A stretch of 64,000 nucleotides of DNA from Pseudohongiella acticola (GTDB lineage Bacteria > Pseudomonadota > Gammaproteobacteria > Pseudomonadales > Pseudohongiellaceae): positions 1,178,001-1,242,000 of the forward strand of contig NZ_MASR01000001.1 in assembly GCF_001758195.1 (NCBI RefSeq), written 5' to 3'. The notes under the pieces are model-generated. The model searched no databases and had not been told where the DNA came from. It was given only the letters and a program-made list of their open reading frames with translations. The position numbers were made by a program, and so were the translations under genes. Shown in pieces: positions 50,732 through 59,974 of the stretch; the first letter of the stretch is position 1; each line of letters starts with the position of its first letter.

Positions 50732-51172
50732 TCAGACCGCGAACAGCTGTGTCTCAATGTCCTTGAATGCCTTGAACTCGAGCGCATTGCCGGATGGATC
50801 CAGAAAGAACAGTGTCGCCTGCTCGCCGGGTTCACCCTTAAAACGGATATAAGGCTCGATAATGAATTTTGTGCCAATAGCGCGCAGCCTGTCTGCCAGT
50901 GTGGCCCATTCCGCCATGCTCAGCACCACACCAAAATGCGGCACCGGCACGCCATGGCCATCGACATGATTATTGCTCTGGTTAACCTGCCCTTGCGACC
51001 CGATACCAGGGTTTACGTGCACCACCAACTGGTGGCCAAACAGGTTAAAGTCTATCCACTGATCGGAGCTGCGCCCCTGGGGCAGCCCCAGCTTTTTACC
51101 ATAAAAATCATGCGCCTCTGCCAGATCCCGAACCTGGATGGCGAGATGAAAAGGCCTTAGTTGGGTGGTCAT
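50732..51172 (-). CDS. VOC family protein (glyoxalase/dioxygenase fold)
   Basis: A 146-residue protein of two beta-alpha-beta-beta-beta units. First: [20 protein letters not shown]; second: [20 protein letters not shown], ending in [15 protein letters not shown]. Metal ligands may be His in HLAIQV, His in PHFGVV and Glu in LEFKAF. The start at 51172 is preceded by GAGG at 8 bp; a much longer frame start is rejected. The substrate is unknown. Confidence 0.9.
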   Translation of the reverse strand: MTTQLRPFHLAIQVRDLAEAHDFYGKKLGLPQGRSSDQWIDFNLFGHQLVVHVNPGIGSQGQVNQSNNHVDGHGVPVPHFGVVLSMAEWATLADRLRAIGTKFIIEPYIRFKGEPGEQATLFFLDPSGNALEFKAFKDIETQLFAV

Positions 51173-51206
51173 GCACACTGCCTCATGAAAGTTTTTGCCA
51201 TTGTAG

Positions 51207-51611
51207 TCATTCCGGACTCGGTTTGCTTCGCAAAGATTTGGTGGTACTGAGCTTGCGTTTGCCTTCAAGGCGTTTTCGTTTCGCCGAACGTGGAACCCGC
51301 GTCGGCCGTCGTGGCGCATCCGTACGCGACGCATCCTCAAGCAGGGCCTGTAACCGCTGCAATGCGTCTTCGCGGTTTTTTTCCTGAGTCCGGAAACGTT
51401 GCGCCTTGATCACAATAACGCCTTCCGAGGTCATACGTCGGTCTCGCCGCGCCAACACCAAAGCCTTGATATGCTCAGGCAGTGATGACGCCGGCACATC
51501 AAATCGCAAATGAATGGCAGATGACACCTTGTTGACATTCTGGCCTCCAGCACCCTGTGCCCGAATAGCCGTCAATTCGATTTCTGTCGGCGGTATATCA
51601 AAAGAAGCCAT
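51207..51611 (-). CDS. arfB: Ribosome rescue factor ArfB (peptidyl-tRNA hydrolase)
   Basis: Hydrolyses peptidyl-tRNA on ribosomes stalled on non-stop mRNA. The catalytic GGQ is at residues 22-24 in [20 protein letters not shown]. The basic C-terminal tail ([19 protein letters not shown]) that enters the mRNA channel is complete. The 134-residue length matches YaeJ. It heads the block of minus-strand genes here. Confidence 0.95.
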   Translation of the reverse strand: MASFDIPPTEIELTAIRAQGAGGQNVNKVSSAIHLRFDVPASSLPEHIKALVLARRDRRMTSEGVIVIKAQRFRTQEKNREDALQRLQALLEDASRTDAPRRPTRVPRSAKRKRLEGKRKLSTTKSLRSKPSPE

Positions 51612-51823
51612 AAAACATATCTCGATTCATCAAGTACGACACGATATTGTCAAGCTAACACAACGATCCGCCTCAAACTGGTGCAGACACCGATAAAAAG
51701 AACCAAAAAGTATCGTCAACCTGAGCGCTGTAAACTCAAACATCCAGATCCGAATTAACATTCAGACCGCCATAAAAATTAATTTCTTTACATATCATAA
51801 AGATAACAATACAGCATAAAAGC

Positions 51824-51839
51824 TGGCACGCACAATGCA
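51824..51839 (+). promoter_or_regulatory. Sigma-54 (-24/-12) promoter
   Basis: TGGCACGCACAATGCA matches the RpoN consensus TGGCAC, five bases, TTGCA with one mismatch. GG lies at 51825-51826 and GC at 51837-51838, the required 10-bp spacing. Predicted start is near 51850. No coding start follows within 200 bp. Confidence 0.7.
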
Positions 51840-51849
51840 TTATTACAGA

Positions 51850-51972
51850 CATAGCACTGATATTCCCCTATCAGTTGCTAGAAATGGAACTGACTCTCCC
51901 CTTTTCCATTGATGGGTGATACTAGCCCACGTGATGCGCGCGGATTACCTGCCATCACGTGGGCATTTTTTT
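51850..51972 (+). ncRNA. Candidate sigma-54-dependent small RNA
   Basis: About 123 nt from the predicted start to the terminator T-run, with no ORF. Hairpin 1: TAGCA plus CTGATA (51852-51862) pairs with TATCAG and TGCTA (51869-51880, one bulge), loop TTCCCC. Hairpin 2: AATGGAA (51883-51889) pairs with TTCCATT (51904-51910), and its loop contains CTCTCCCC. Hairpin 3 is the terminator. Pyrimidine-rich CCCC loops resemble anti-Shine-Dalgarno loops of several regulatory RNAs. The nearest gene downstream starts 90 bp after the terminator. Confidence 0.6.
51925..51972 (+). terminator. Strong intrinsic terminator ending the candidate small RNA
   Basis: GCCCACGTGATG (51925-51936) pairs perfectly with CATCACGTGGGC (51953-51964), followed by A and seven Ts (51966-51972). 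No plus-strand protein gene ends before it. Confidence 0.93.
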
Positions 51973-52061
51973 GCCCGCCCGGAACCTGCAATCCGCCTGC
52001 GTCTGCTAAACTCGTCCTGCTCATTCAGTCTTCTTGTATTACTTTGAATCCGGGAACCATC

Positions 52062-53063
52062 ATGCCTGCCGTCAAACCACTCCCTGCATGGCTCCGCATC
52101 TGCATCGTGCTGCCGATACTTGCGCTGGCTTCTCCACTGTACGCCTGGGACGCGACCGGACATCGGCTCAGTGTTTATGTCGCCTATCAGAGCCTGACTC
52201 AGACACAACGTGAGTACTGGCATGAGGTATTACAGCATCATCCTCGCTTTACCGCCGACTTTGAGCAAGCCATGCCTGACGCTGTTCGCGCTGCCTCCAG
52301 CGATGAGCAGACCCGCTGGCTTCTGGGTCAGGCGGCAGTCTGGCCGGACCTGGCCCGCGGTTTGCCCGAGATCATTCGTTCGCGTTACAACCAGCCTGAC
52401 TGGCACTGGATAGAGGGCGCCTGGCTACGTGATCACGCGACAGTCCAGGGCAATCTCTACATCGAAACCAGGCCACTGCCTGACATTGCCGGCGCACCGG
52501 CAGACAACAGTCGCTTTGCTTCTCATGCCAGCAATGTCCTGACAGCGTTGGAGCGGGCTGCGTGGCAGCTTGAACACGAAACCGATGCGGGACAGCGTGC
52601 CATTGCACTGTGCTGGCTGCTCCACCTGATTGGTGATATTCACCAGCCGCTGCATACCGGTGGCCTGGTATCAGCAAGACTGTTTCCCGCCGGCGACCGC
52701 GGTGGCAATGCCATATCGACACGCGGCGGCAATCTTCACGCAATCTGGGACCAGGCCTTGCGCGGTTCTGATTTCAATGACAATCTGCAGGCAGTTTCCC
52801 GGCAAGCTGCCAGCCTGACCTGGCAACAGGCGTTCGCCCCGACTCTCTGGCTGCAGGAGAGCCGCAGTCTTCTGTTGCGGCAGGTCTATCCTGAACGCGT
52901 GATCGCCGAGGTGCGACGCGGTGAAAGCAGGGGGCAAAGGCCAGACAGCATCACCTTGAGCAACGATTATCAAAGCAATATGAGACAAACTGCCAGGCTG
53001 CGACTCGCCGAGGCCGGTTACCGAATCAGCAGTACTCTATCAGACATCACTGGAACCCTATGA
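52062..53063 (+). CDS. S1/P1-type secreted nuclease
   Basis: A 333-residue zinc-dependent nuclease of the S1/P1 family, degrading single-stranded nucleic acids outside the cytoplasm. The signal peptide ends in LYA, leaving Trp29 as the mature N-terminus, as the family requires for zinc binding (WDATGHRL). Further ligands: LLHLIGDIHQPLHTG and GGNLHAIWDQ. The start at 52062 lies directly before the signal peptide. The next gene overlaps by 4 bp. Confidence 0.92.
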   Translation: MPAVKPLPAWLRICIVLPILALASPLYAWDATGHRLSVYVAYQSLTQTQREYWHEVLQHHPRFTADFEQAMPDAVRAASSDEQTRWLLGQAAVWPDLARGLPEIIRSRYNQPDWHWIEGAWLRDHATVQGNLYIETRPLPDIAGAPADNSRFASHASNVLTALERAAWQLEHETDAGQRAIALCWLLHLIGDIHQPLHTGGLVSARLFPAGDRGGNAISTRGGNLHAIWDQALRGSDFNDNLQAVSRQAASLTWQQAFAPTLWLQESRSLLLRQVYPERVIAEVRRGESRGQRPDSITLSNDYQSNMRQTARLRLAEAGYRISSTLSDITGTL

Positions 53064-53953
53064 TCAGTTTTCACAACATTCCCAGCAAAAGAAAACCTTT
53101 CGCCGCGGTTATCGCCGCTCTTGCCATTCTGCCCTGGCCAGCGCTGGCAGCTGAGGAGGCTGAACCGGTGATGCTTGAGAAGCCACTGTGGGAGCTCGGT
53201 GCAGGGGCCGGTGTGCTGGTTCAACCGCATTACCCTGGATCATCACAGCACCAGACCCGCGGCCTGGGCCTGCCGTACGTGGTCTACCGTGGCGATGTGT
53301 TGCGCATAGGGGACGGCCAGACAGCGCGCGCAGTTGCCGCCGAAAACAATTTTTACGAACTGTCTCTGTCTTTCGCTGCCGCCTTTGATGCAGACAGTGA
53401 TGGTAACGAGCTACGTGAAGGCATGCCCGATCTCGACTTTATTTTTGAAGTCGGTCCCCAGCTGGTCTTCAGCCTGGCTGATTTTCAGTTCAGCGACACC
53501 AGCTACAGTGAGCTTGAACTGTCATTACAGGCACGCGCTGCCTTGTCGACAGACTTCAGCGGTGTAGACCATCATGGTTATGTCTTTGAACCCATGCTGC
53601 GCTATCGCCACTACGGGTTTTTGTCACCACAACTTGAAGCGACCGTTTCGATCAGACCGGTATGGGCAACGCGTGATGTGCATGGCTACTTTTACGATGT
53701 AGAAACCGAATTTGCTACCGCTACCCGCACGCCGTTTGAGGCATCATCAGGGTACTTTGGCACCGGCGTCAATTTCTCCGGTACCTGGCACATCAATGAC
53801 AAGGCACGGATAATTGCGGGTATTCAGACCAGCTTCCATCACGGCGCGGAAAATCGTGACAGCCCCCTGTTTGAGGACGACTTCACTGTCGGTGCTGCAG
53901 TGGGTTTCATCTGGTCGCTGTTTGAAAGCAAACGCACAGTCATGCGGCCATAA
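53060..53953 (+). CDS. MipA/OmpV family outer-membrane protein
   Basis: A 297-residue barrel protein with a signal peptide to about PALAA. MipA/OmpV features: WELGAGAGVLVQPHYPGSSQ, LPYVVYRGDVLRIGDG and the mid-barrel FEVGPQLVFSL. MipA was found as a scaffold of murein synthesis and lysis; OmpV relatives vary. The last residues RTVMRP follow the final strand. The start overlaps the nuclease stop in ATGA, so the two are coupled. Confidence 0.9.
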   Translation: MISFHNIPSKRKPFAAVIAALAILPWPALAAEEAEPVMLEKPLWELGAGAGVLVQPHYPGSSQHQTRGLGLPYVVYRGDVLRIGDGQTARAVAAENNFYELSLSFAAAFDADSDGNELREGMPDLDFIFEVGPQLVFSLADFQFSDTSYSELELSLQARAALSTDFSGVDHHGYVFEPMLRYRHYGFLSPQLEATVSIRPVWATRDVHGYFYDVETEFATATRTPFEASSGYFGTGVNFSGTWHINDKARIIAGIQTSFHHGAENRDSPLFEDDFTVGAAVGFIWSLFESKRTVMRP

Positions 53954-53997
53954 CCCGAAAGAACGTAAATTGAGAACAGAAACAGAGTACCAAATCG

Positions 53998-55149
53998 ATG
54001 GCAGAACCGCTGAAAAACCAGTACGGCCCGGAAATAGCGCATCGTATTGCCGACATGATCAGCGCCACATATCCCTCTTTCAGACGTCAAATCTTTCTGG
54101 ATTATGTGCTAACGGATTACGACAGCCTGGAACTGATGCCACGTGGCTGGCATATGGCGGACGGACTGTTTCATGCACTGCCAGACAATTATGCCGAGGC
54201 TATCGATATTCTGTTGGCATCGTTGCCAACCGCCAAACCGGCAGTCAGCGAAACCTCCCCCACACAGGACCGTGAAGGTGGTTCACTGGCGCCGTTTCTG
54301 TTCATGCCGCATACATTTTTTGTTGCCCGTTACGGCCTGGCGGACTTCGAGACATCAATGCGTGCGCAGTACGAGTTGACGCAACGCTTTACCGCAGAGT
54401 TCAGTATCCGCCCCTTCCTGCAACAACAGCCGGAAGCCACATTAAAACGACTGCAAAACTGGGTAAACGACCCGAGTGAACATGTCAGAAGACTGGTGTC
54501 CGAAGGCACCCGGCCACGATTGCCGTGGGCCTCACGATTGCCCGCGTTTCAGCGTGACCCCGCGCCGGTTTTGGCGCTACTTGAGCAACTCAGGGACGAT
54601 GACTCACTTTATGTGCGCCGTTCAGTCGCCAACAACCTCAATGACATAGGCAAAGACCATCCGCTGATATTGTTGTCCACTGCGGAGAACTGGTTCAGGA
54701 ACGCCAGTGTCGAGCGAAAATGGATCGTCAGGCATGCCCTGCGAAACCAACTCAAGGAAGGACAGCCGCGCGCGCTGGCCATCTTTGGTTTCAAGTCAGC
54801 CAGCAACATCGGAACAGGTGATATCAATATTCAGCCGGGCAATGTGAATGTGGGTGAACGCGTCAAATTCAGCGCGACACTCACGAATAACAGTGGCCAG
54901 CGGCAGATGTTACTGATCGATTTTAAGGTGCATTTTGTCAAAGCCAATGGCGCTGCCCGCGCCAAAGTGTTTAAGCTTACCCAGACCAGCCTTGACAGCA
55001 ATCAGTCCGTCACAGTCAGCAAACACATTTCACTGGCGCCGATGACAACACGCAAACTCTATGCTGGCAAACATCAGATAGAACTGCTGATCAATGGTCA
55101 ACCCTACCCACTGGGGGCATTCAATCTGAACATTCCTGCCACAACCTAA
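53998..55149 (+). CDS. AlkC-like DNA glycosylase with Ig-like domain
   Basis: A 383-residue member of the HEAT-like repeat DNA glycosylases. Residues about 1-255 are helical repeats (PEIAHRIADMISATYPSFRR, ENWFRNASVERKWIVRHALR). Residues about 270-380 form an immunoglobulin-like beta domain beginning INIQPGNVNVGERVKFSATL. This layout is that of AlkC, which excises N3-methylcytosine and N1-methyladenine, where the Ig-like part contacts DNA. It starts 44 bp after the MipA gene. Its stop overlaps the flavoprotein's stop on the other strand. Confidence 0.88.
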   Translation: MAEPLKNQYGPEIAHRIADMISATYPSFRRQIFLDYVLTDYDSLELMPRGWHMADGLFHALPDNYAEAIDILLASLPTAKPAVSETSPTQDREGGSLAPFLFMPHTFFVARYGLADFETSMRAQYELTQRFTAEFSIRPFLQQQPEATLKRLQNWVNDPSEHVRRLVSEGTRPRLPWASRLPAFQRDPAPVLALLEQLRDDDSLYVRRSVANNLNDIGKDHPLILLSTAENWFRNASVERKWIVRHALRNQLKEGQPRALAIFGFKSASNIGTGDINIQPGNVNVGERVKFSATLTNNSGQRQMLLIDFKVHFVKANGAARAKVFKLTQTSLDSNQSVTVSKHISLAPMTTRKLYAGKHQIELLINGQPYPLGAFNLNIPATT

Positions 55150-56255
55150 CGGGCATCCGTTAGGCGGTGCTTTTTCATAAACCCCTGGTCAAGGTGGTTC
55201 TTCCACTTGCCTATCAATCTGCCACTCAATGTAAAGCCCGCGTAATGCACCAGGGCCCCGCCATCGGCGGTCGACAACAGCGCCAATGCGCTTTTCTGCG
55301 GCCGGTAAGCTGTCAGCTCACCACCGGTCAGTTTCGCCTTGATATTGCGGGCAAGCACTGCGCCGTGTCGCACAGAATAAACACCTGATTTTTGACTGCC
55401 TGCATGTGCAGCACTGTCGCCGGCCACAAATACGTCAGACGAGCTTGTCGATCTCAGCGTATCGTCAACACGAATGAAACCACTCTGATCACACATCAGT
55501 CCACTATCCTGATACCAGCTCTGCGCAGCGGCACCGTTGACCAGTATCAGTGCGTCGAGCTGTTGCAGCGGGCGCTCACCATTCATCGCCTGCCCCTGAC
55601 GCAGCTGATCAATGTAGACATCCTCTCGCAGCTTGACACCGCGCGCCAACAGCAGGTTGCGCGCGCGGTGCATCAGTCCACACGCATGACCCTCAAGCAA
55701 CGCCCGTCCACTGAACACATGCACGTCACTGGCCGGCAGGCTTTTACGCAATGCCAGTGCCAGCTCCACAGCCGCAGCACCACCGCCGAGAATGCCCAGT
55801 CGCGCCGGCGCCTCCCCGCGCTGCCATAGCTGCCAGCGCTGAAAAAACTCGGCGAAAGGTTTGGCTGGCACCAGATCGATGCTGCCATCATTCAGAACCG
55901 GAGGCGGCGGCCTGGACCCAGTGTTGATGGACAGGGTCTGATAAGACAAAGCTCCTGCCTTTGCCAGCGTGATCACGTTACCAGCCGCATTTAGCGCCAC
56001 CACACTATCGTCAATCAATTCGATACCCAGTGCCTGGCACAAGGGTGCCAATGCGATCGCACAATCCGCCGCTGTATACCGGCCAGCCAGCAAACCCGGC
56101 ATCATGCCGGAATACCAGGCGTCAGGCCCCGGATTGATCAGTACTGTCCCGGCAGGCGGTCGAAAACCATCGTCGAGCCAGCGCCTGAATAACACCAGGT
56201 GGGCGTGGCCTGCACCTGCCAGTACAAGCGGACTATTAATCGGGGCGTCTTTCAA
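55146..56255 (-). CDS. FAD-dependent oxidoreductase of the SelD-partner group
   Basis: A 369-residue two-Rossmann flavoprotein. First motif LVLAGAGHAHLVLFRRW, then WYSGMMPGLLAGRYTAADCAI, second dinucleotide site LGILGGGAAAVELALAL, and FVAGDSAAHAG near the C-terminus. The GHAHLVLFRRW start and YSGMMPG are typical of the domain often fused to or located beside selenide, water dikinase (SelD). No SelD is adjacent here. NDH-2-like quinone reduction has been suggested for relatives. Starts close to a divergent threonine aldolase. Confidence 0.85.
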   Translation of the reverse strand: MKDAPINSPLVLAGAGHAHLVLFRRWLDDGFRPPAGTVLINPGPDAWYSGMMPGLLAGRYTAADCAIALAPLCQALGIELIDDSVVALNAAGNVITLAKAGALSYQTLSINTGSRPPPPVLNDGSIDLVPAKPFAEFFQRWQLWQRGEAPARLGILGGGAAAVELALALRKSLPASDVHVFSGRALLEGHACGLMHRARNLLLARGVKLREDVYIDQLRQGQAMNGERPLQQLDALILVNGAAAQSWYQDSGLMCDQSGFIRVDDTLRSTSSSDVFVAGDSAAHAGSQKSGVYSVRHGAVLARNIKAKLTGGELTAYRPQKSALALLSTADGGALVHYAGFTLSGRLIGKWKNHLDQGFMKKHRLTDAR

Positions 56256-56456
56256 AATTCACAATCCAGGCATGGTCAAAGAGACTGTTCATGGGCCATC
56301 AATGGTACGCGACTATGGCGTGCGCCAACAGACTCTGGTGCCATATACATGAGGCCCCGAGACTGACAGCCGGAGACTGCAATCTGCAACCGAATCAGTT
56401 AGCATCACCTGACCAAGCCTTTCCATTGACACACGTTCAATCTGTACGAGGATACC

Positions 56457-57500
56457 ATGCCCGATACCGACACCATTGCCTGGGTCGACCTGCGCAGCGA
56501 TACCGTGACCAAACCCACAGCGGCCATGCGCCAGGCCATGTTTGACGCCGAAGTCGGTGATGATGTGTGGGGAGAGGATCCTACCGTCAGGCAACTTGAA
56601 CAGACTCTGGCCAACATGACCGGCATGGAGGCCGGTCTGTTTATGCCGTCTGGCACCCAGTCCAATCTGGTGGCTTTGCTGTCACATTGTGGCCGCGGTG
56701 ACGAATACATAGTTGGGCAGCAGGCTCACACCTATCGTTATGAAGGCGGTGGTGCTGCGGCCCTGGGCGGCATTCAGCCACAGCCACTGCCAATGACTGC
56801 GGCCGGCGCACTGGACCTTGATGAGGTGCTCGCCGCCATCAAGCCGGATGACTGCCATTTTGCCCGTACCCGACTATTGTGTCTGGAAAACACCGTTCAC
56901 GGCCAGGTACTGCCGCTACAGTATCTTGCTCAGGCCCGGGCACTGGTCGATTCCAATAACCTGCAACTGCATCTGGACGGCGCCCGCGTTTTTAATGCGG
57001 CCGTCGCCCTGCAGTGCCCAGTGGCAGACATTACCCGTCACTTTGATACTGTGTCCATCTGCCTGTCAAAAGGTCTGGGAGCTCCGGTCGGTTCGGTCCT
57101 GCTGGGACCGGCGGATTTCATCGAACAGGCCAGGCGCTGGCGCAAAGTCTGCGGCGGCGGCCTGCGCCAGAGCGGTCTGCTGGCAGCAGCCGGCCTGCAC
57201 GCGCTTGAGCACCATGTCGAACGCCTCGCAGACGATCATCGGCGCGCTAATGAACTGGCCCAGAGACTCACCAACGCCGGTTACACGCTGGCAATGCCGC
57301 AAACCAACATCATCTTCATCAAGGTAGACGGGCTGGACCGGGAACGGCTGGCACAATGGCTGGAACAACACCGGATCAAGGCAGACTGTCTGGGCCGCGA
57401 CAGCGTCAGACTGGTCACACACCTTGACATAGACGATGCCGGGCTTGAGCGTGCTGCGCAGGCTTTCGAATCATTCATGACCGAGGAGCACAGAACATGA
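56457..57500 (+). CDS. ltaE: Low-specificity L-threonine aldolase
   Basis: PLP enzyme that splits threonine and allo-threonine into glycine and acetaldehyde. The start WVDLRSDTVTKPTAAMR is diagnostic, with VGDDVWGEDPTV next. The PLP lysine is Lys205 in ICLSKGLGAPVGS, and LHLDGARVFNA holds the conserved Asp/Arg. Length 347 is normal. Its TGA overlaps the esterase ATG by 4 bp. Confidence 0.94.
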   Translation: MPDTDTIAWVDLRSDTVTKPTAAMRQAMFDAEVGDDVWGEDPTVRQLEQTLANMTGMEAGLFMPSGTQSNLVALLSHCGRGDEYIVGQQAHTYRYEGGGAAALGGIQPQPLPMTAAGALDLDEVLAAIKPDDCHFARTRLLCLENTVHGQVLPLQYLAQARALVDSNNLQLHLDGARVFNAAVALQCPVADITRHFDTVSICLSKGLGAPVGSVLLGPADFIEQARRWRKVCGGGLRQSGLLAAAGLHALEHHVERLADDHRRANELAQRLTNAGYTLAMPQTNIIFIKVDGLDRERLAQWLEQHRIKADCLGRDSVRLVTHLDIDDAGLERAAQAFESFMTEEHRT

Positions 57501-58303
57501 AAAATTTCCTGAAATCAGCTGTCATTACAATGGCGATGCTGCCCGTGCTGCTGTCATGCAATTCTGTGCAGGCTGCACGTGAAATCGCAGACGATCAAAG
57601 CATGATAACGGATGAGCGCGTTCAGCACCGAAGTTATACCTTTGAACCCACGGGCGAAACGCTGCCTTATGCTGTTTTTGTACCAACCAGTTACACGGCA
57701 GGCTCACCGTCTCCGCTGGTAGTGTCTCTGCATGGATTGGGACGAACTTACGACTGGCTGATGGGCTACGACGGCTTACTGGACTACGCGGAGGCGTACG
57801 GTTTTATCGTGGTCACACCACTGGGATATGTCAGACGCGGCTGGTATGGTTCTCGCCCCACCGAAACAGCTGTTCACGCCGAACATAGCGAAGCCGATGT
57901 GATGAATGTGATTGCGCTGGTCAGGAACGAATTCAGTGTTGATGAAGAACGCACTTACCTGTGGGGCCACTCCATGGGCGGCGCCGGTACCTACCACATC
58001 GCTGTCAGGAACCCGGGTATGTTTGCCGCCCTGGCGGTTGCAGCACCGGCGCCACGAGCTGATCTTTCGCCCACCGTGTTATCCCCGATACGGGACACAC
58101 CGATACTGGTCCTTCAGGGCACCGAAGATGAACTGGTCCCGGTAGAAAGAACCCGCCAGTGGGTGGCAGCCATGCGGTCCCTTGGTATGCCGCACCTCTA
58201 TATCGAGCTGGAAGGCGCGGATCACACTGATTTTATTGCCAGCAATCGCACCAACATGCGAAAAGTCATGAATTTTTTTGACACAGTGGGTGCGCGTCGC
58301 TGA
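57497..58303 (+). CDS. Alpha/beta hydrolase, PHB depolymerase/LpqC-like lipoprotein esterase
   Basis: A 268-residue hydrolase. Its signal sequence ends in LLSC, a lipobox, so it is probably a lipoprotein. The triad is Ser159 (WGHSMGGAG), Asp211 (GTEDELVPV) and His243 (GADHTDF); the oxyanion region is LVVSLHGLGRTYDW. The family includes secreted PHB depolymerases and feruloyl esterases; small-ester specificity is not readable. Overlap of the start with ltaE suggests translation coupling, although the roles are unrelated. Confidence 0.87.
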   Translation: MKNFLKSAVITMAMLPVLLSCNSVQAAREIADDQSMITDERVQHRSYTFEPTGETLPYAVFVPTSYTAGSPSPLVVSLHGLGRTYDWLMGYDGLLDYAEAYGFIVVTPLGYVRRGWYGSRPTETAVHAEHSEADVMNVIALVRNEFSVDEERTYLWGHSMGGAGTYHIAVRNPGMFAALAVAAPAPRADLSPTVLSPIRDTPILVLQGTEDELVPVERTRQWVAAMRSLGMPHLYIELEGADHTDFIASNRTNMRKVMNFFDTVGARR

Positions 58304-58318
58304 AACGTCGGCGCCTTA

Positions 58319-58816
58319 TCAGGCGCCGGTATCAGCTTCAGGCTCAGTTTCAGGGTTGGCAAAAATGCCCAAATCTCTGACCTGTTCGAAATAGCCGCTC
58401 ACCCGCAGGTCAATCACAATTTCTGCGTCGGTATCATTCCGGTAGTACCAGCCGTGCTCACCGCTGACCGGCGCCACCAGGCTACCAAAGGAGTTCATAC
58501 TCTGCTCCTGTTCTCGATAACGATACCAGTAGGAATCGTCATCCGGGTCATGGCCGTGGAAGTCGACATAGACGGGCGCACTGGAAACCCACTGATACAT
58601 CAGCACCTGATCCTGCTGCATGACAGCCTTGATTTCCGTGCGTTCTGTGGGTTGCAAAACAACCTGTACGTTTTCGCTACGATAGGGCCCCTGCTGGTTC
58701 TGATAAACAGCCGGGTTTTCCAGTGGCGCCGGATCGCCTGATCCGGCCCCGGAGCATGCTGCCAACATCAGTGCTGCCACACCAAAAATGCCTGTCCTGA
58801 TCACAAATCCCTGCAT
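58319..58816 (-). CDS. Hypothetical lipoprotein
   Basis: A 165-residue lipoprotein with lipobox LAAC. After a Gly/Ser/Pro linker the domain runs from VQVVLQPTERTEIKAVMQQ to VIDLRVSGYFEQV, with aromatic DPDDDSYWYRYRE and WYYRNDTDAEIVI segments. It may be a small beta-sandwich; I know no named family. GAGGAG lies 7 bp before ATG 58816; two upstream ATGs are too close to or before it. Confidence 0.72.
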   Translation of the reverse strand: MQGFVIRTGIFGVAALMLAACSGAGSGDPAPLENPAVYQNQQGPYRSENVQVVLQPTERTEIKAVMQQDQVLMYQWVSSAPVYVDFHGHDPDDDSYWYRYREQEQSMNSFGSLVAPVSGEHGWYYRNDTDAEIVIDLRVSGYFEQVRDLGIFANPETEPEADTGA

Positions 58817-58863
58817 TCCCATGCTCCTCAATTAAACCTGACTTATTTATCTGCTAGTGCCGC

Positions 58864-59766
58864 TCAGTGTAACAGGTCACCCCTGTCCTGAAATAACAAC
58901 GCGATTTCCGACGCATCGAAGCGATAGTCCGTGCCACAGAACTCGCAGGCAATGCTGACCTCGCCCTGCTCGATAATGATGCTATCAACTTCTTCTTTGC
59001 CAATGGATACCAGAGCTCGTGCGGTGCGCTCGCGAGAGCAGCTGCATTGATAGTGAAACTCTCGGGGCGGATACAGTTTCACATTTTCCTGGTGATACAG
59101 GCGATGCAGTAATTCTTCATTGCTCAGCGCCAGCATTTCGCTGGTGGTCAGGGTTTGTGCCAGGGTAACCAGGTGTTGCCAACGCTGCTCGCGCGTACCG
59201 TCGTCGCTGGCAGCCGTCGAGCCCGGCAATTGCTGCAGCAAAAATCCGCATACCTGATTGTCATCAACAGCGAAATAAAACCAGCTTTCCAACTGTTCCG
59301 ATTGTTCGAAATAGGTCTGTAAAGACGCCGCCAGTGAGCCGCCTTCCAGCGACACGATGCCCTGGTAGGGATCCGCACGTCTTGAGTCAACGGTAATCAC
59401 CAACAGGCCCTCACCGGCAAGCGCATCAAAATCAGCGCTCTCGGGGACTTTTTCGAATCTGGCAATGCCCCGAATGGCACCCTCGCTGGTGCACTCCGAC
59501 ATTACCAGGTTCAGTTCACCGTCACCGCGCACCTGCAACACCAGGCGCCCATCATATTTGATGGCGGACCCCAGCAGCACTGCCGCTGCCAGAAACTCGC
59601 CCAGCAGAGTGCGCACGGCAGGGGGATAGCCATGATCGCTGACGGTATCGGTGTAACTGCGCGTCAAACGGACAATTTCGCCACGCACATCGTCATCGGC
59701 GAACAAAAATCGCTGACAGATATCAGTTGTTGGCGCTTCGGGGGGTACTGAGCTTGATTCAGACAT
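58864..59766 (-). CDS. hslO: Redox-regulated chaperone Hsp33
   Basis: A 300-residue holdase that binds unfolding proteins under oxidative stress and heat. The zinc-binding cysteine switch is complete near the C-terminus: CSCS (CxC) and CEFC (CxxC). The N-terminal domain DDVRGEIVRLTRSYTDTV and GEFLAAAVLLGSAIKYDGRL match the family. AGGAAG before ATG 59766 sets the start; the longer frame has no binding site. It stands alone. Confidence 0.94.
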   Translation of the reverse strand: MSESSSVPPEAPTTDICQRFLFADDDVRGEIVRLTRSYTDTVSDHGYPPAVRTLLGEFLAAAVLLGSAIKYDGRLVLQVRGDGELNLVMSECTSEGAIRGIARFEKVPESADFDALAGEGLLVITVDSRRADPYQGIVSLEGGSLAASLQTYFEQSEQLESWFYFAVDDNQVCGFLLQQLPGSTAASDDGTREQRWQHLVTLAQTLTTSEMLALSNEELLHRLYHQENVKLYPPREFHYQCSCSRERTARALVSIGKEEVDSIIIEQGEVSIACEFCGTDYRFDASEIALLFQDRGDLLH

Positions 59767-59974
59767 ACGGCTTCCTGTACAAACGGTGCTTTGCTCTGAG
59801 GCTGAACATAGGGCAGCAGACGGTTTCAGTCCGCTCAATGCCTGCATTTTACGCACGCCGCGCAATGAATGCACTGATTACACGGATTGCACCGTGATCT
59901 GATTGAAAACAACAGGCCCTTGCGGCAAGATTAACCGGCATCGACAGCTTTTCCAACAACATCTGAAACACAAG

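Noticed and set aside
51679-51691. TGGTGCA resembling an NtrC half-site upstream of the sigma-54 promoter
   Set aside because: Only one half-site is present and the expected partner is missing, so the activator of the small RNA remains unknown.
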